In this document: positions 11,850 to 21,900 of the stretch, one piece after another | Layout: each line of letters begins with the position of its first letter | Numbering within the stretch: position 1 is the first letter of the stretch | NCBI GenBank assembly: GCA_963696875.1 | Contig: CAVOLQ010000007.1 | Coordinates: 124,001 to 188,000, forward strand | Origin: Albibacterium sp963696875 | GTDB lineage: Bacteria > Bacteroidota > Bacteroidia > Sphingobacteriales > Sphingobacteriaceae | Length of the DNA stretch: 64,000 nt | Direction: 5' to 3' | The notes under the pieces: model-generated | Seen by the model: the letters and a program-made list of their open reading frames with translations, nothing else | What the model was told of the DNA's origin: nothing | The model's database searches: none | Program-made: the position numbers and the translations under genes

Positions 11850-14726
11850 TTATGCTTCTTGTTCGTAAGCTTCTATCGGTGGACAAGAACAGATCAAAGA
11901 ACGATCTCCGTAAGAATCATTCACTCGCTCTACCGATGGCCAGAATTTGTGTTCTGAAACATAAGGCAATGGAAATGCAGCTTGAGTTCTAGTATAAGAA
12001 TGATTCCAACTGTCGCCGCTAATGACTCTCGCTGTATGTGGAGCATTTTTTAATACGTTATCTAGCTTATCTGATTCTCCGTTCTCAATTGCAGAGATTT
12101 CTTTCCTAATGGACAATAAGGCATCGCAGAAGCGATCTAATTCGCCTTTAGGTTCAGACTCTGTTGGCTCTATCATTAGCGTTCCTGCAACCGGGAAAGA
12201 TACTGTAGGAGCATGAAACCCATAGTCCATCAGCCTTTTTGCAATATCAGACACTTCAATGCCCACTGCTTTAAACCCTCTACAATCTACAATCATTTCA
12301 TGCGCGCAGGTATTGTTGATGCCAGAATAAAGGATAGGGTAATCTTTTTCTAAACGGGATTTGATATAGTTCGCATTTAGAATTGCATATTTTGTTGCAT
12401 TTGTTAATCCTTCCGGGCCCATCATAGCGATATAGGCATGGGAGATTCCCAAAATGGAAGAAGACCCCCATGGGGCTGAAGATACAGAAGTTATTGATTT
12501 GGGATTATTGATGTTGACTTCTGTGTGTCCTGGTAAATAGTCTACCAAGTGTTTTGCAACTCCAATAGGTCCCATTCCTGGTCCACCACCACCATGCGGA
12601 ATACAGAATGTTTTGTGAAGGTTTAGATGACAGACGTCGGCTCCAATAAATGCCGGGTTTGTAAGTCCGACTTGAGCGTTCATATTCGCTCCATCCATAT
12701 AAACCTGCCCTCCATTCTCGTGGATAATATCGCACATTTCAATGATTCCCTCTTCAAAAACGCCATGGGTAGAAGGGTAAGTCACCATTAAGCAAGAAAG
12801 TTCATCTTTATATTTTTGTGCCTTTTCTCTTAAGTCTTCAATATCAATATTTCCTTTTTCGTCACATTTGACAACAACGATTTTCAAGCCTGCCATAGAG
12901 GCTGAAGCTGGATTTGTACCGTGTGCTGAAGCTGGAATTAAGACAAGGTTACGTTGAGTTTGTCCATTGTCTGCATGATAAGCTTGGATTACTAATAAAC
13001 CTGTATATTCTCCTTGTGCACCAGAATTTGGCTGGAAGCTCATTCTAGAAAAGCCTGTGATTTCACATAACCACTGATTTAGCTCGTCAAGAAGTTGCAT
13101 GTAGCCCCCTGTTTGGTCCGACGGGGCAAAAGGGTGAATATTTCCAAATTGTGGCCATGTTACTGGAATCATTTCACTTGTTGCGTTTAGCTTCATAGTG
13201 CATGACCCTAGAGGGATCATGGAATGGCATAATGAAAGATCCTTTGCTTCAAGTGTTTTGATATATCGAAGCATTTCATGTTCGGAATGATAGGAGTTGA
13301 ATATTGGATGGCTTAAGAATTCGGATTTTCTTTGAAGTTCCGTAGGAATTGGGGTTATTACTTCTTCAGAGTTTACAAAATCAATTTCACTCTGATTCTT
13401 TCCCTTAATTTTTGCAAAAATCTTTATTAAGGTTTTTATGTCCCCAATTGATGTTGTTTCATCTATTGAAATAGTGATTTTTGAGTCTGCATAATGCAAA
13501 TTAATTTCATGGTCTAGTGCTTCTGCATGCAAGGGTTCAACCAATGAACCAACTTCTATACTTAAGGTATCAAAGTAGGTGTCATTTTCGATTTTGTAGC
13601 CCAGAGCCTTTAAATGATTCGCTAATAATACTGTTAGTCCGTGAATTTTACCAGCTATCTTTTTAATCCCTTCAGGACCATGGTAAACTGCGTAAAAACC
13701 AGCCATAATTGCTAGTAAAGCTTGGGCGGTGCATATATTTGAAGAAGCCTTATCTCTCCGGATATGTTGCTCACGAGTTTGGAGAGCCATTCTTAAAGCA
13801 TACCCCCCTGAAGCATCGATGCTTACACCGATAATTCTTCCAGGTATATTTCGTTTGTATTCTTCTTTTGTTGCAAAATAGGCTGCATGCGGACCACCGA
13901 ATCCCATTGGAACACCGAAGCGTTGTGTGTTTCCTACTACAACATCTGCTCCCCATTCTCCTGGAGGAGTTAATAATGCTAGACTCATTATATCGGCAAC
14001 TACACTTAATGTCATGTTTTTAGCATGAAGTGCATCGGCAAATGTTTTGTAATCGTCCACATTTCCGTTCGCAGCAGGATATTGCACTATGGCACCAAAT
14101 ATTGAATCTGTTAGTTCAATATCATCATGGTTTCCGATCTGTAGTTCAATCCCGAAAGATTTCGCTCGTGTCTTTAACACGGCCAATGTTTGAGGAAAAA
14201 TATTGTGGGAGACAAAAAACGTTGCTGCGTTTTTGTTTTTACGAAGGTTAAACTGCATTGCCATTGCCTCTGCTGCCGCCGTTCCTTCATCAAGGAGCGA
14301 AGCGTTTGCAATTTCCATCCCTGTTAGGTCAACAACCGTAGTTTGGAAGTTTAATAAAGCTTGTAATCGACCTTGTGCAATTTCTGCTTGGTAAGGCGTG
14401 TATTGGGTATACCATCCTGGGTTTTCAAAAACATTTCTAAGAATGACTTTCGGGACAACCACGTCATAATAACCTTGACCTATATAGGACTTAAAAACTT
14501 TGTTTTTCGAAGCAACTTGTTCCATTTTCTTTAAGTACTCTTCTTCACTTAAAGCGTCAGGGAGTTTTAACGAGTCTTTTAATCTTATTTGAGCAGGAAC
14601 TGTTTTATCTATCAATTCTTCAATTTCCGAAACGCCAATTGTTTGCAGCATTTCGGGTAAATCTTTTGCTCGGGTTGAGATATGTCTATTCTCAAACTTT
14701 TCTTGATAGTGAATGTCGATATTCAT
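11850..14726 (-). CDS. gcvP: Glycine dehydrogenase (decarboxylating), glycine cleavage P protein
   Basis: A full-length, 958-residue homodimer-type P protein. It decarboxylates glycine with PLP and passes the aminomethyl group to lipoyl-GcvH. The PLP-lysine region NLHKTFCIPHGGGGPGMGP is near residue 700, and the first half carries the related inactive aminotransferase-fold domain (GFGGPHAAYFA). Its partner gcvH is 11 kb away at 26.05 kb on the other strand; gcvT is not in the window. Confidence 0.98.
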   Translation of the reverse strand: MNIDIHYQEKFENRHISTRAKDLPEMLQTIGVSEIEELIDKTVPAQIRLKDSLKLPDALSEEEYLKKMEQVASKNKVFKSYIGQGYYDVVVPKVILRNVFENPGWYTQYTPYQAEIAQGRLQALLNFQTTVVDLTGMEIANASLLDEGTAAAEAMAMQFNLRKNKNAATFFVSHNIFPQTLAVLKTRAKSFGIELQIGNHDDIELTDSIFGAIVQYPAANGNVDDYKTFADALHAKNMTLSVVADIMSLALLTPPGEWGADVVVGNTQRFGVPMGFGGPHAAYFATKEEYKRNIPGRIIGVSIDASGGYALRMALQTREQHIRRDKASSNICTAQALLAIMAGFYAVYHGPEGIKKIAGKIHGLTVLLANHLKALGYKIENDTYFDTLSIEVGSLVEPLHAEALDHEINLHYADSKITISIDETTSIGDIKTLIKIFAKIKGKNQSEIDFVNSEEVITPIPTELQRKSEFLSHPIFNSYHSEHEMLRYIKTLEAKDLSLCHSMIPLGSCTMKLNATSEMIPVTWPQFGNIHPFAPSDQTGGYMQLLDELNQWLCEITGFSRMSFQPNSGAQGEYTGLLVIQAYHADNGQTQRNLVLIPASAHGTNPASASMAGLKIVVVKCDEKGNIDIEDLREKAQKYKDELSCLMVTYPSTHGVFEEGIIEMCDIIHENGGQVYMDGANMNAQVGLTNPAFIGADVCHLNLHKTFCIPHGGGGPGMGPIGVAKHLVDYLPGHTEVNINNPKSITSVSSAPWGSSSILGISHAYIAMMGPEGLTNATKYAILNANYIKSRLEKDYPILYSGINNTCAHEMIVDCRGFKAVGIEVSDIAKRLMDYGFHAPTVSFPVAGTLMIEPTESEPKGELDRFCDALLSIRKEISAIENGESDKLDNVLKNAPHTARVISGDSWNHSYTRTQAAFPLPYVSEHKFWPSVERVNDSYGDRSLICSCPPIEAYEQEA

Positions 14727-14760
14727 TAAATTGTAATTGTTTATCTTGTTGGTTAGGCAG

Positions 14761-14768
14761 CAAATATA
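14761..14768 (-). promoter_or_regulatory. -7 box of the gcvP promoter
   Basis: Read on the minus strand this is TATATTTG, an exact TAnnTTTG match 34 bases upstream of the gcvP ATG. A TTTTG further upstream (14794-14798) is about 25 bases away, longer than usual. Confidence 0.5.
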
Positions 14769-14821
14769 CGATTTTTAATGCTTAGTTTCGCTTCAAAATC
14801 GTCATTTCAATATCCAATACC

Positions 14822-15892
14822 ATGATAAATAGTTCGATCATAGATACCATTAGAGAGGAAGCCGAGGAAGCAGAGAGAATCAAAAAACTCAGTCCAAAGC
14901 AACTAGCTATTATTTATGAAAATAAGTGGTTTCATTTGTTGGTTCCTAAAGAATATGGTGGAAAGGAGATGGACTTACCAGAATTTGCTTTGCTTATGGA
15001 AGAGCTAGCAAGCATTGATGGAAGTTTTGCTTGGAACGTAAATTTAGGGGCGGGTGCAAATATGTTTGCAGGTTACCTAGACAAAGCTGTAGCTAAGGAT
15101 ATTTTTAGCAATCCAGAAGCTTGTATTGCCGGTAGTGGGGCTATATCAGGAATAGCCAAGAAAGAAAGGGAACACTATCGTATTGATGGGCATTGGAAGT
15201 ATGCAAGTGGATCGACACATGCTAATTTCTTTTCTTTAAATGCCGCACTGGTTGATGAAAAGGAGGAAGGGGCTTTCTCTTCTTTTATTGTTCCTCGCGG
15301 AGCTGTTGAGATTTTGGATACTTGGAAAACAACTGGTTTAAGAGCTACGGCGAGTCATGATTTTAAAGTAGAAGACTTTAAGATTTCTGAACGTTATGCT
15401 TTTGATTTACTTAAACCATCGCAGAACTGTACAGGAGTGCTTTACCGTTTTCCATTTCGACTTTTGGCAGAAATTAATATGTTGGTAGTGAGTCTGGGAC
15501 TAGCAAAGCGTTTTCTTGAGTTAGTAAAACAAGTTGCTCTTCATAAAACAATTCGAGAGTATGAAATAGGCCTGTCAGAGCTTCCAATGTATAAGAAACT
15601 TATAGAAAAGCATGAAGTTGAATTTTTAGAAGCGCGGATAAAGGTTTTCGACTTATTGCATATTTTGTGGGATAAATCCGTCTCAGGAGATTTAATTTCG
15701 TTGCAAGAACAGAACTCATTTGCCCAGTCAGTATTGCAATCTGCTGAGCAATCGAGGCAGCTGGTTGATGCGCTTTATCCTTTTATGGGTATGCACACCG
15801 TTTTTGAATCATCCGAACTAAACAGAGTATGGCGTGATTTTAAAGTGGCATCTCAACATGCATTAATATCTCCTATACGGATTGTTGACTAA
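14822..15892 (+). CDS. Acyl-CoA dehydrogenase-like flavoprotein
   Basis: A 356-residue protein with the acyl-CoA dehydrogenase fold: an N-terminal helical part with LVPKEYGGKEMDLPEFALLMEELASIDGSFAW, a central beta domain (IAGSGAISGIAKK, GHWKYASGSTHA, WKTTGLRATASHDF) and a C-terminal helical domain. The GSxAxHDF-type ending of the beta domain and the overall pattern are closer to the HpaC-partner/DszC-like side branch, which use reduced flavin, than to classic beta-oxidation enzymes. It is shorter than standard acyl-CoA dehydrogenases (about 380). It stands alone between gcvP and the malic enzyme, so the substrate is unknown. Confidence 0.75.
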   Translation: MINSSIIDTIREEAEEAERIKKLSPKQLAIIYENKWFHLLVPKEYGGKEMDLPEFALLMEELASIDGSFAWNVNLGAGANMFAGYLDKAVAKDIFSNPEACIAGSGAISGIAKKEREHYRIDGHWKYASGSTHANFFSLNAALVDEKEEGAFSSFIVPRGAVEILDTWKTTGLRATASHDFKVEDFKISERYAFDLLKPSQNCTGVLYRFPFRLLAEINMLVVSLGLAKRFLELVKQVALHKTIREYEIGLSELPMYKKLIEKHEVEFLEARIKVFDLLHILWDKSVSGDLISLQEQNSFAQSVLQSAEQSRQLVDALYPFMGMHTVFESSELNRVWRDFKVASQHALISPIRIVD

Positions 15893-15997
15893 TATGGTTT
15901 TGATGTAATATTTCAACTTATATTTCACTATTGCCTTGATAATTCCGTACTTGAAAACATTCAAAGAATGATCTTTACTTGAGTTGGAAAAGAATTC

Positions 15998-16005
15998 TAA
16001 CTTTG
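15998..16005 (+). promoter_or_regulatory. -7 box of the malic enzyme promoter
   Basis: TAACTTTG, an exact TAnnTTTG match 21 bases before the ATG; a TTG at 15979-15981 may be the -33 element (16-base spacing). Confidence 0.5.
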
Positions 16006-16026
16006 CCTAATTAAACACCAAATAAA

Positions 16027-18309
16027 ATGAGGAAAAGAAACCATAAACAAGACGCCTTAGATTACCACTCAACGGGTAGACCTGGGAAAATCGAGGTTAT
16101 TCCTACCAAACCTTATAGTTCACAACGTGATTTATCATTAGCTTATTCACCAGGTGTGGCTGAACCCTGTTTAAAAATCGCAGAAAATAAGGAAGATGCT
16201 TATAAATATACTGCTAAAGGAAATTTAGTAGCCGTAATTAGTAACGGTACTGCGGTATTAGGATTAGGCAATATAGGCCCTGATGCAGGGAAGCCAGTTA
16301 TGGAAGGAAAAGGCTTATTATTTAAGATTTTTGCAGATATAGATGTCTTTGATTTGGAGCTAGATGTTACGGATGTGGATGATTTTGTTAAAATTGTTAA
16401 GGCTTTGGAACCTACATTTGGCGGAATAAATTTAGAGGATATAAAAGCTCCCGAATGTTTTGAAATTGAGCGTAGACTTAAGGAAGAAATGACTATTCCT
16501 GTTATGCACGATGATCAACATGGAACTGCTATTATTTCTGGAGCGGCTTTAATTAATGCATGCGAGCTTCAGAAAAAGGATATTCGGGAGGTAAAAATAG
16601 TAGTAAATGGTGCCGGTGCTGCTGCAGTTTCTTGTACAAGAATTTATATTTCATTAGGTGCAAAGCCTGAAAATATCGTGATGCTGGATCGTTCGGGTGT
16701 TATTCGAAAGGATCGTAAAGAGATGGACCCCATTAAGGCTGCTTTCGCCACTCACCGGGAAATTCACACATTGGAGGAGGCTATGATGGATGCCGATGTG
16801 TTTATTGGTCTTTCTGCTGCAGATGTAGTATCTGCAGATATGTTGATATCAATGGCCAAAAACCCTATTGTTTTTGCTATGGCAAATCCGAATCCAGAAA
16901 TTGACTATGATTTAGCAGTAAAGGTACGTAAGGATATTATTATGGCGACTGGTCGTTCTGATTTCCCAAATCAAGTGAATAATGTTATAGGATTCCCTTA
17001 TATTTTTCGAGGTGCCTTAGATGTTATGGCTACTGCAATTAATGAGGAAATGAAGATTGCAGCTGTTTATGCTATTGCCGGATTGGCTAAGAAATCCGTA
17101 CCAGAGTCGGTGAGTGAAGCTTATGACATCAATAACCTTAAGTTTGGGAGAAATTATATTATCCCTAAACCTACCGATCCTCGTTTAATTACTGAAGTTG
17201 CGCCTGCAGTTGCTTTTGCTGCAATTGAGTCTGGCGTGGCTCGTAAAGAAATTGATGATTGGGACGCTTATAAGGCGGAATTGCGTCGCCGTTTAGGATT
17301 AGACGACCGCATCATGGGCGGATTGACTAATGCTGCAAAAAATAACCCTAAACGAGTAGTTTTTGCAGAGGCTGATAATTATAAAATTCTGAAAGCTGCT
17401 CAGATTGTTAAAGAAGAGGGGATTGCGCAACCAATATTATTGGGTCGAAGAGAAAAGATAGAGGCGATAATTAAAGAAAATTTGTTGGAATTAGGTGATG
17501 TCCAAATTATCGATCCTTTTGAAGAAAAGGGAAATGAACGTTTTGTTAAATATGCGCAGTTTTTATTCGAAAAGCGTCAACGCCGTGGAATTACTTCGAG
17601 TGAAGCCCGAAAGGCAATGCTTGATAGAAACTATTTTGCTGCATCGATGGTGCAGTTTGGGGATGCAGATACTATGATTTCTGGTTTAACAAAAAATTAT
17701 GTTACTGCAATTCGACCGGCACTTCAAGTCATTGGAACACTTCCAGGAAGTCGCGTTGCGGGGATGTACATGATGCTTACAAAAAAAGGTCCTGTCTTTT
17801 TTGGGGATACAACCATTAATGAAAACCCTTCTGTTGACGAACTCGTAGACATTAGTGTTTTACTTAATAACGCCGTTAAGCGAATGAACTTGACTCCCCG
17901 GTTAGCTGTACTTTCTTATAGTAATTTTGGCTCAAGTGATGGTATAATTCCGATGAAAACGAGAGAAGCAGTTAAGATACTACATGAAAAATATCCAGAC
18001 ATTGTTGTTGATGGAGAAATGCAAGGCAACTTTGCTATTAATAATGAAATGCTGATGGATAACTTCCCTTTTAGTGACTTGAAAGGTAAATCTGCTAACA
18101 CATTGGTTTTTCCTAACCTAGAATCGGGCAACATTGCTTATAAATTATTACAGGAATTAGGAGATGCTGAAGCGGTTGGGCCAATTTTATTGGGAATGAA
18201 TAAGCCGGTACATGTATTACAGTTGGGAAGTTCTGTTCGTGAAATTGTAAATATGGTAACTATCGCCGTTACTGATGTGCAGGCTCGAGAAAAGTCAGGA
18301 AGACAATAA
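16027..18309 (+). CDS. maeB: NADP-dependent malic enzyme with phosphotransacetylase-like domain
   Basis: A 760-residue two-domain protein. The N-terminal malic enzyme (about 1-420) oxidatively decarboxylates malate to pyruvate; it shows LAYSPGVAEPCLKI, the catalytic region MHDDQHGTAIISGAALINA and the Rossmann segment VVNGAGAAAVSC. The C-terminal part (about 430-760) resembles phosphate acetyltransferase (KRVVFAEADNYKILKAAQ, PILLGMNKPVHVLQLGSSVREIVNM) and in this family usually regulates the enzyme by binding acetyl-CoA. The length is typical of MaeB. It ends six bases before ruvA and may be cotranscribed with it. Confidence 0.97.
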   Translation: MRKRNHKQDALDYHSTGRPGKIEVIPTKPYSSQRDLSLAYSPGVAEPCLKIAENKEDAYKYTAKGNLVAVISNGTAVLGLGNIGPDAGKPVMEGKGLLFKIFADIDVFDLELDVTDVDDFVKIVKALEPTFGGINLEDIKAPECFEIERRLKEEMTIPVMHDDQHGTAIISGAALINACELQKKDIREVKIVVNGAGAAAVSCTRIYISLGAKPENIVMLDRSGVIRKDRKEMDPIKAAFATHREIHTLEEAMMDADVFIGLSAADVVSADMLISMAKNPIVFAMANPNPEIDYDLAVKVRKDIIMATGRSDFPNQVNNVIGFPYIFRGALDVMATAINEEMKIAAVYAIAGLAKKSVPESVSEAYDINNLKFGRNYIIPKPTDPRLITEVAPAVAFAAIESGVARKEIDDWDAYKAELRRRLGLDDRIMGGLTNAAKNNPKRVVFAEADNYKILKAAQIVKEEGIAQPILLGRREKIEAIIKENLLELGDVQIIDPFEEKGNERFVKYAQFLFEKRQRRGITSSEARKAMLDRNYFAASMVQFGDADTMISGLTKNYVTAIRPALQVIGTLPGSRVAGMYMMLTKKGPVFFGDTTINENPSVDELVDISVLLNNAVKRMNLTPRLAVLSYSNFGSSDGIIPMKTREAVKILHEKYPDIVVDGEMQGNFAINNEMLMDNFPFSDLKGKSANTLVFPNLESGNIAYKLLQELGDAEAVGPILLGMNKPVHVLQLGSSVREIVNMVTIAVTDVQAREKSGRQ

Positions 18310-18315
18310 GAAAAG

Positions 18316-18897
18316 ATGTACGATTATATAAAGGGTAAGCTAGCTTATAAAGGACCGACACATGTTGTAGTGGACGCGGGTGGGGTTGGATATCATATCG
18401 TCATATCTCTAAATACTTTTGAACGGATCAAAAGTGAAGAAAATTGTAAACTTTATATTAGTTTTCAAGTAAGAGAGGATGCTCATACCCTATATGGCTT
18501 TTTTGAAGAAGGAGAAAGGCGTTTGTTTGAGCATTTAATATCTGTTTCGGGAATTGGACCGAATACCGCTCGGATGATATTATCGTCCATTACACCATCA
18601 GAAATTCAAACTGCTATAATTCAAGCTGATATTAAATTGATCCAACGAATAAAAGGTATTGGTCCTAAAACTGCTCAAAGGATGGTTCTTGAGTTGCAAG
18701 ATAAACTAAAGAAAGAAGGGCCAGATACCTTAATTAGCATGCCTAAAAACCAAACGGTTTTTGATGAAGCACTTTCAGCTTTAGTGATGCTTGGTTTTAC
18801 CAAAAATAAAGTTGAAAAGATGTTGGAAAGCTTATACGCTGAAAATTCTTCTATCACGGTAGAACAATTAATAAAGGATGCATTGAAAAAGTTATAA
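18316..18897 (+). CDS. ruvA: Holliday junction branch migration protein RuvA
   Basis: A 193-residue RuvA, which binds the four-way junction and loads the RuvB motor. The N-terminal OB-fold (MYDYIKGKLAYKGPTHVVVD) is followed by tandem helix-hairpin-helix motifs (SVSGIGPNTARMIL near 75, RIKGIGPKTAQRMV near 115) and the C-terminal RuvB-binding domain (DEALSALVMLGFTKNKVEKML). It is followed after 53 bases by sprA. Confidence 0.98.
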   Translation: MYDYIKGKLAYKGPTHVVVDAGGVGYHIVISLNTFERIKSEENCKLYISFQVREDAHTLYGFFEEGERRLFEHLISVSGIGPNTARMILSSITPSEIQTAIIQADIKLIQRIKGIGPKTAQRMVLELQDKLKKEGPDTLISMPKNQTVFDEALSALVMLGFTKNKVEKMLESLYAENSSITVEQLIKDALKKL

Positions 18898-18950
18898 TTT
18901 TGTATATAATACTGTAGATTTGGATTTTTAGTTATTTAAAGACTTTTTAT

Positions 18951-21900
18951 TTGGGAAAAAGGTACTTTTTTATAAGACTTATTTTATCTGTTATTTTATC
19001 TTTTTGTTTAACTATAAGTTATTCACAGGATACTATTATCGTTAAAAAAGATTCTGTTCAATTAAAATACCCTCTATTGGACCATCCTTTTTTAAACTTA
19101 TATCCTGAAAAAACAGGGGTAGGCTTCTTATTGCCGTCAAATATTCAGCGTGAAGTTGAGTTTGACATCACAACCAAAAAGTACATAATTCGTGATCGAC
19201 TGGGGAATCAGCTGTTTAGACCCCCGGTTGTACTTAATATGGAAGAGTATCAGCGGTACGAAGAACGGCAATTGAAAAGAAAAAATTGGCGAAATTTTTC
19301 AGATCGTTTTTCTAATGAAACAAGAAACAGAAACCTTTTACCCAGTATTGAGATAAGAAGTGAAGCCTTCAAAAGAATTTTTGGAGGGACAGAGATAAGT
19401 ATCATTCCACGTGGAAGCGCCGACATTACCTTAATGGGTCGGCATAATAAAAACGAAAATCCTTTATTTAACGAACGTCAGCGCAACCAATATAATTTTG
19501 ATTTCGATCAAAGAATACAGATGAATCTAACTGGTCAGATTGGTGATCGAGTGAGGTTGACAGCAAACTATAATACAGAATCACAATTTGATTTTGAAAA
19601 TCAATTACGCTTAGATCATGTTGGTAAGGATGATGATATTATTCAAAGAATAGAACTGGGAAATGTTAGCTTACCATTAAATTCCAGCTTAATTTCAGGA
19701 AGTCAGGCATTGTTTGGTATTAAAACCCAGTTGCAGTTTGGGAAGGTACACCTTACAAGCGTTTTTTCTCAACAAAAGTCCCAGCAAAAAGAAATAACGA
19801 TTTCCAATGGAGCGCAGCAAAATGAATTTGCATTTTCAGCAGATAATTATGAAACCAATAGGCACTATTTTCTTGCTCAGTATTTTCGTGATAATTATAA
19901 TCGTGCCTTATCTACAGCTCCAATTATTCAGAGCAATGTTCACATCACTAAGATTGAAGTCTGGATAACCAATAGAAGTAATTCGATAGACAATGCTAGA
20001 GATGTTCTAGCCTTTATGGATTTGGGTGAGAATCGGCCCCATAATGTACGGATGATAAGGCCTGGAAACTCTGTTTTACCGGCAGCGGGCTTGGTTAACG
20101 ATCCTAATTATCCTCAACAATCTAATAATTTATTGGAATTACTGGCATCTGATAATAGCATTCGGTCTACGAATTCAAATTCCGTTCAATCCTTTTTTCA
20201 GAATTTTGGGGGCACAGATAATTATGCAAAATTAACAAGTGCTAGAAAGTTAACGGAAAGGGAATATACACTCGATCCTCGATTAGGGTACATATCGTTA
20301 AACCTCCCTCTTAATGTTGATCAAGTTTTGGCGGTCGCTTATCGGTATACTGCAAATGGACAAGAATATCAGGTGGGTGAGTTTTCGACCGATATCCCAG
20401 TTAATCCTTCAAATCCGCAAGTATTGTATGCAAAGCTATTAAAAAATGAGACCTTAAAAACAAATTTGCCTATCTGGGACTTAATGATGAAAAATATTTA
20501 TTCCATTGGTGCTTATCGCGTTGGTAGGAGTAACTTTGTTTTCAATATTTTTCGTACAGAAAATGAAAGTGGAGTAGATAGGCCAATCGTTTTCGAAGGT
20601 GAAGCACTTATAAATAAGCTATGGCTACAAGCTATGGGATTGGATAAGCTTAACGCTCAAAATGATAGGAAACCAGATGGAGTATTCGACTTTCTAGAAG
20701 GCATTACGATAGACTCTGATCAGGGTAGGGTTAAGTTTCCCGTCATCGAGCCCTTCGGGAGCGATTTGGCTAAGCAGTTTAATCCGGCAACGGAGCAGCA
20801 TTTAATTGAAAAATATACTTTTCAAGCATTATATGATTCTACAAAAGTTATTGCACAACAGCTTTATCCAGGAAAAAATCGCTATTTAATAAAAGGTACT
20901 TATGAATCTGAAACGGGTGCAGAATTTCAATTAGATGCGATGAATGTTCCACGAGGATCTGTACAAGTGTTTTCTGGGTCTATTCCGTTGACGGAAGGAA
21001 TTGATTTTACGATAGATTACGAAATTGGTAGGCTAAGAATTTTAAATGAATCTTTATTAAATTCAGGTCAACCCATTAGAATTAAGCTTGAGAATAATGA
21101 GTTATTCGGCCTTCAGCAAAAAAGTATGATTGGTAGTCGTTTAGATTATTTAGTGAACGATAAACTTCATTTTGGTGCAACTTTTTTAAACCTAACCGAA
21201 AAGCCTTTGACTCAAAAGGTAAACCTTGCTGAAGAGCCCATATCAAATTCCACGTACGGATTTGATATCAATTATAATTCCTCGTCAAGATGGTTAACGA
21301 GAATGGTTGATAGGATACCTTTTATTAATACTAGTGCTCCTTCTGGTATTTCATTTTTTGGAGAATTTGCTGCTTTGAAACCCGGCCACCCACGTGCTTT
21401 AAACATTGCCGGTAATAGAGGAGGAGTGAGTTATATTGATGATTTTGAAAATAGCCAGTCTATTATTGATTTAAAAGGAGCAATAAATTGGCAGATATCT
21501 GGTACTCCACAGCATTTTCCTGAATCCCAATATGATAATGATTTGCGCTATGGCTTTAATCGTGCGAAATTAGCTTTTTTTAATATTGATCCTATCTTTT
21601 ATCGAAACAGTAGTTTAACACCTTCCAATATTCGAGGTAATCATGAGGAATTGTCATTACACAGTGTTCGCGAAGTGTTAGAACAAGAAGTCTTTCCATT
21701 TAAAGAATCTAGTACAGGTCAGCCATTGTACCTTTCAACTTTAAATTTAAGTTATTATCCTACTTTACGAGGGCCTTATAATTATACAACATCAGGTTTA
21801 AACCAAGATGGGACGTTAGCTAACCCTAAGTCTAAATGGGGTGGCATTTTAAGAAAGATCGAAACCCCTGATTTTGAATCTCAAAACATAGAATTCATCG

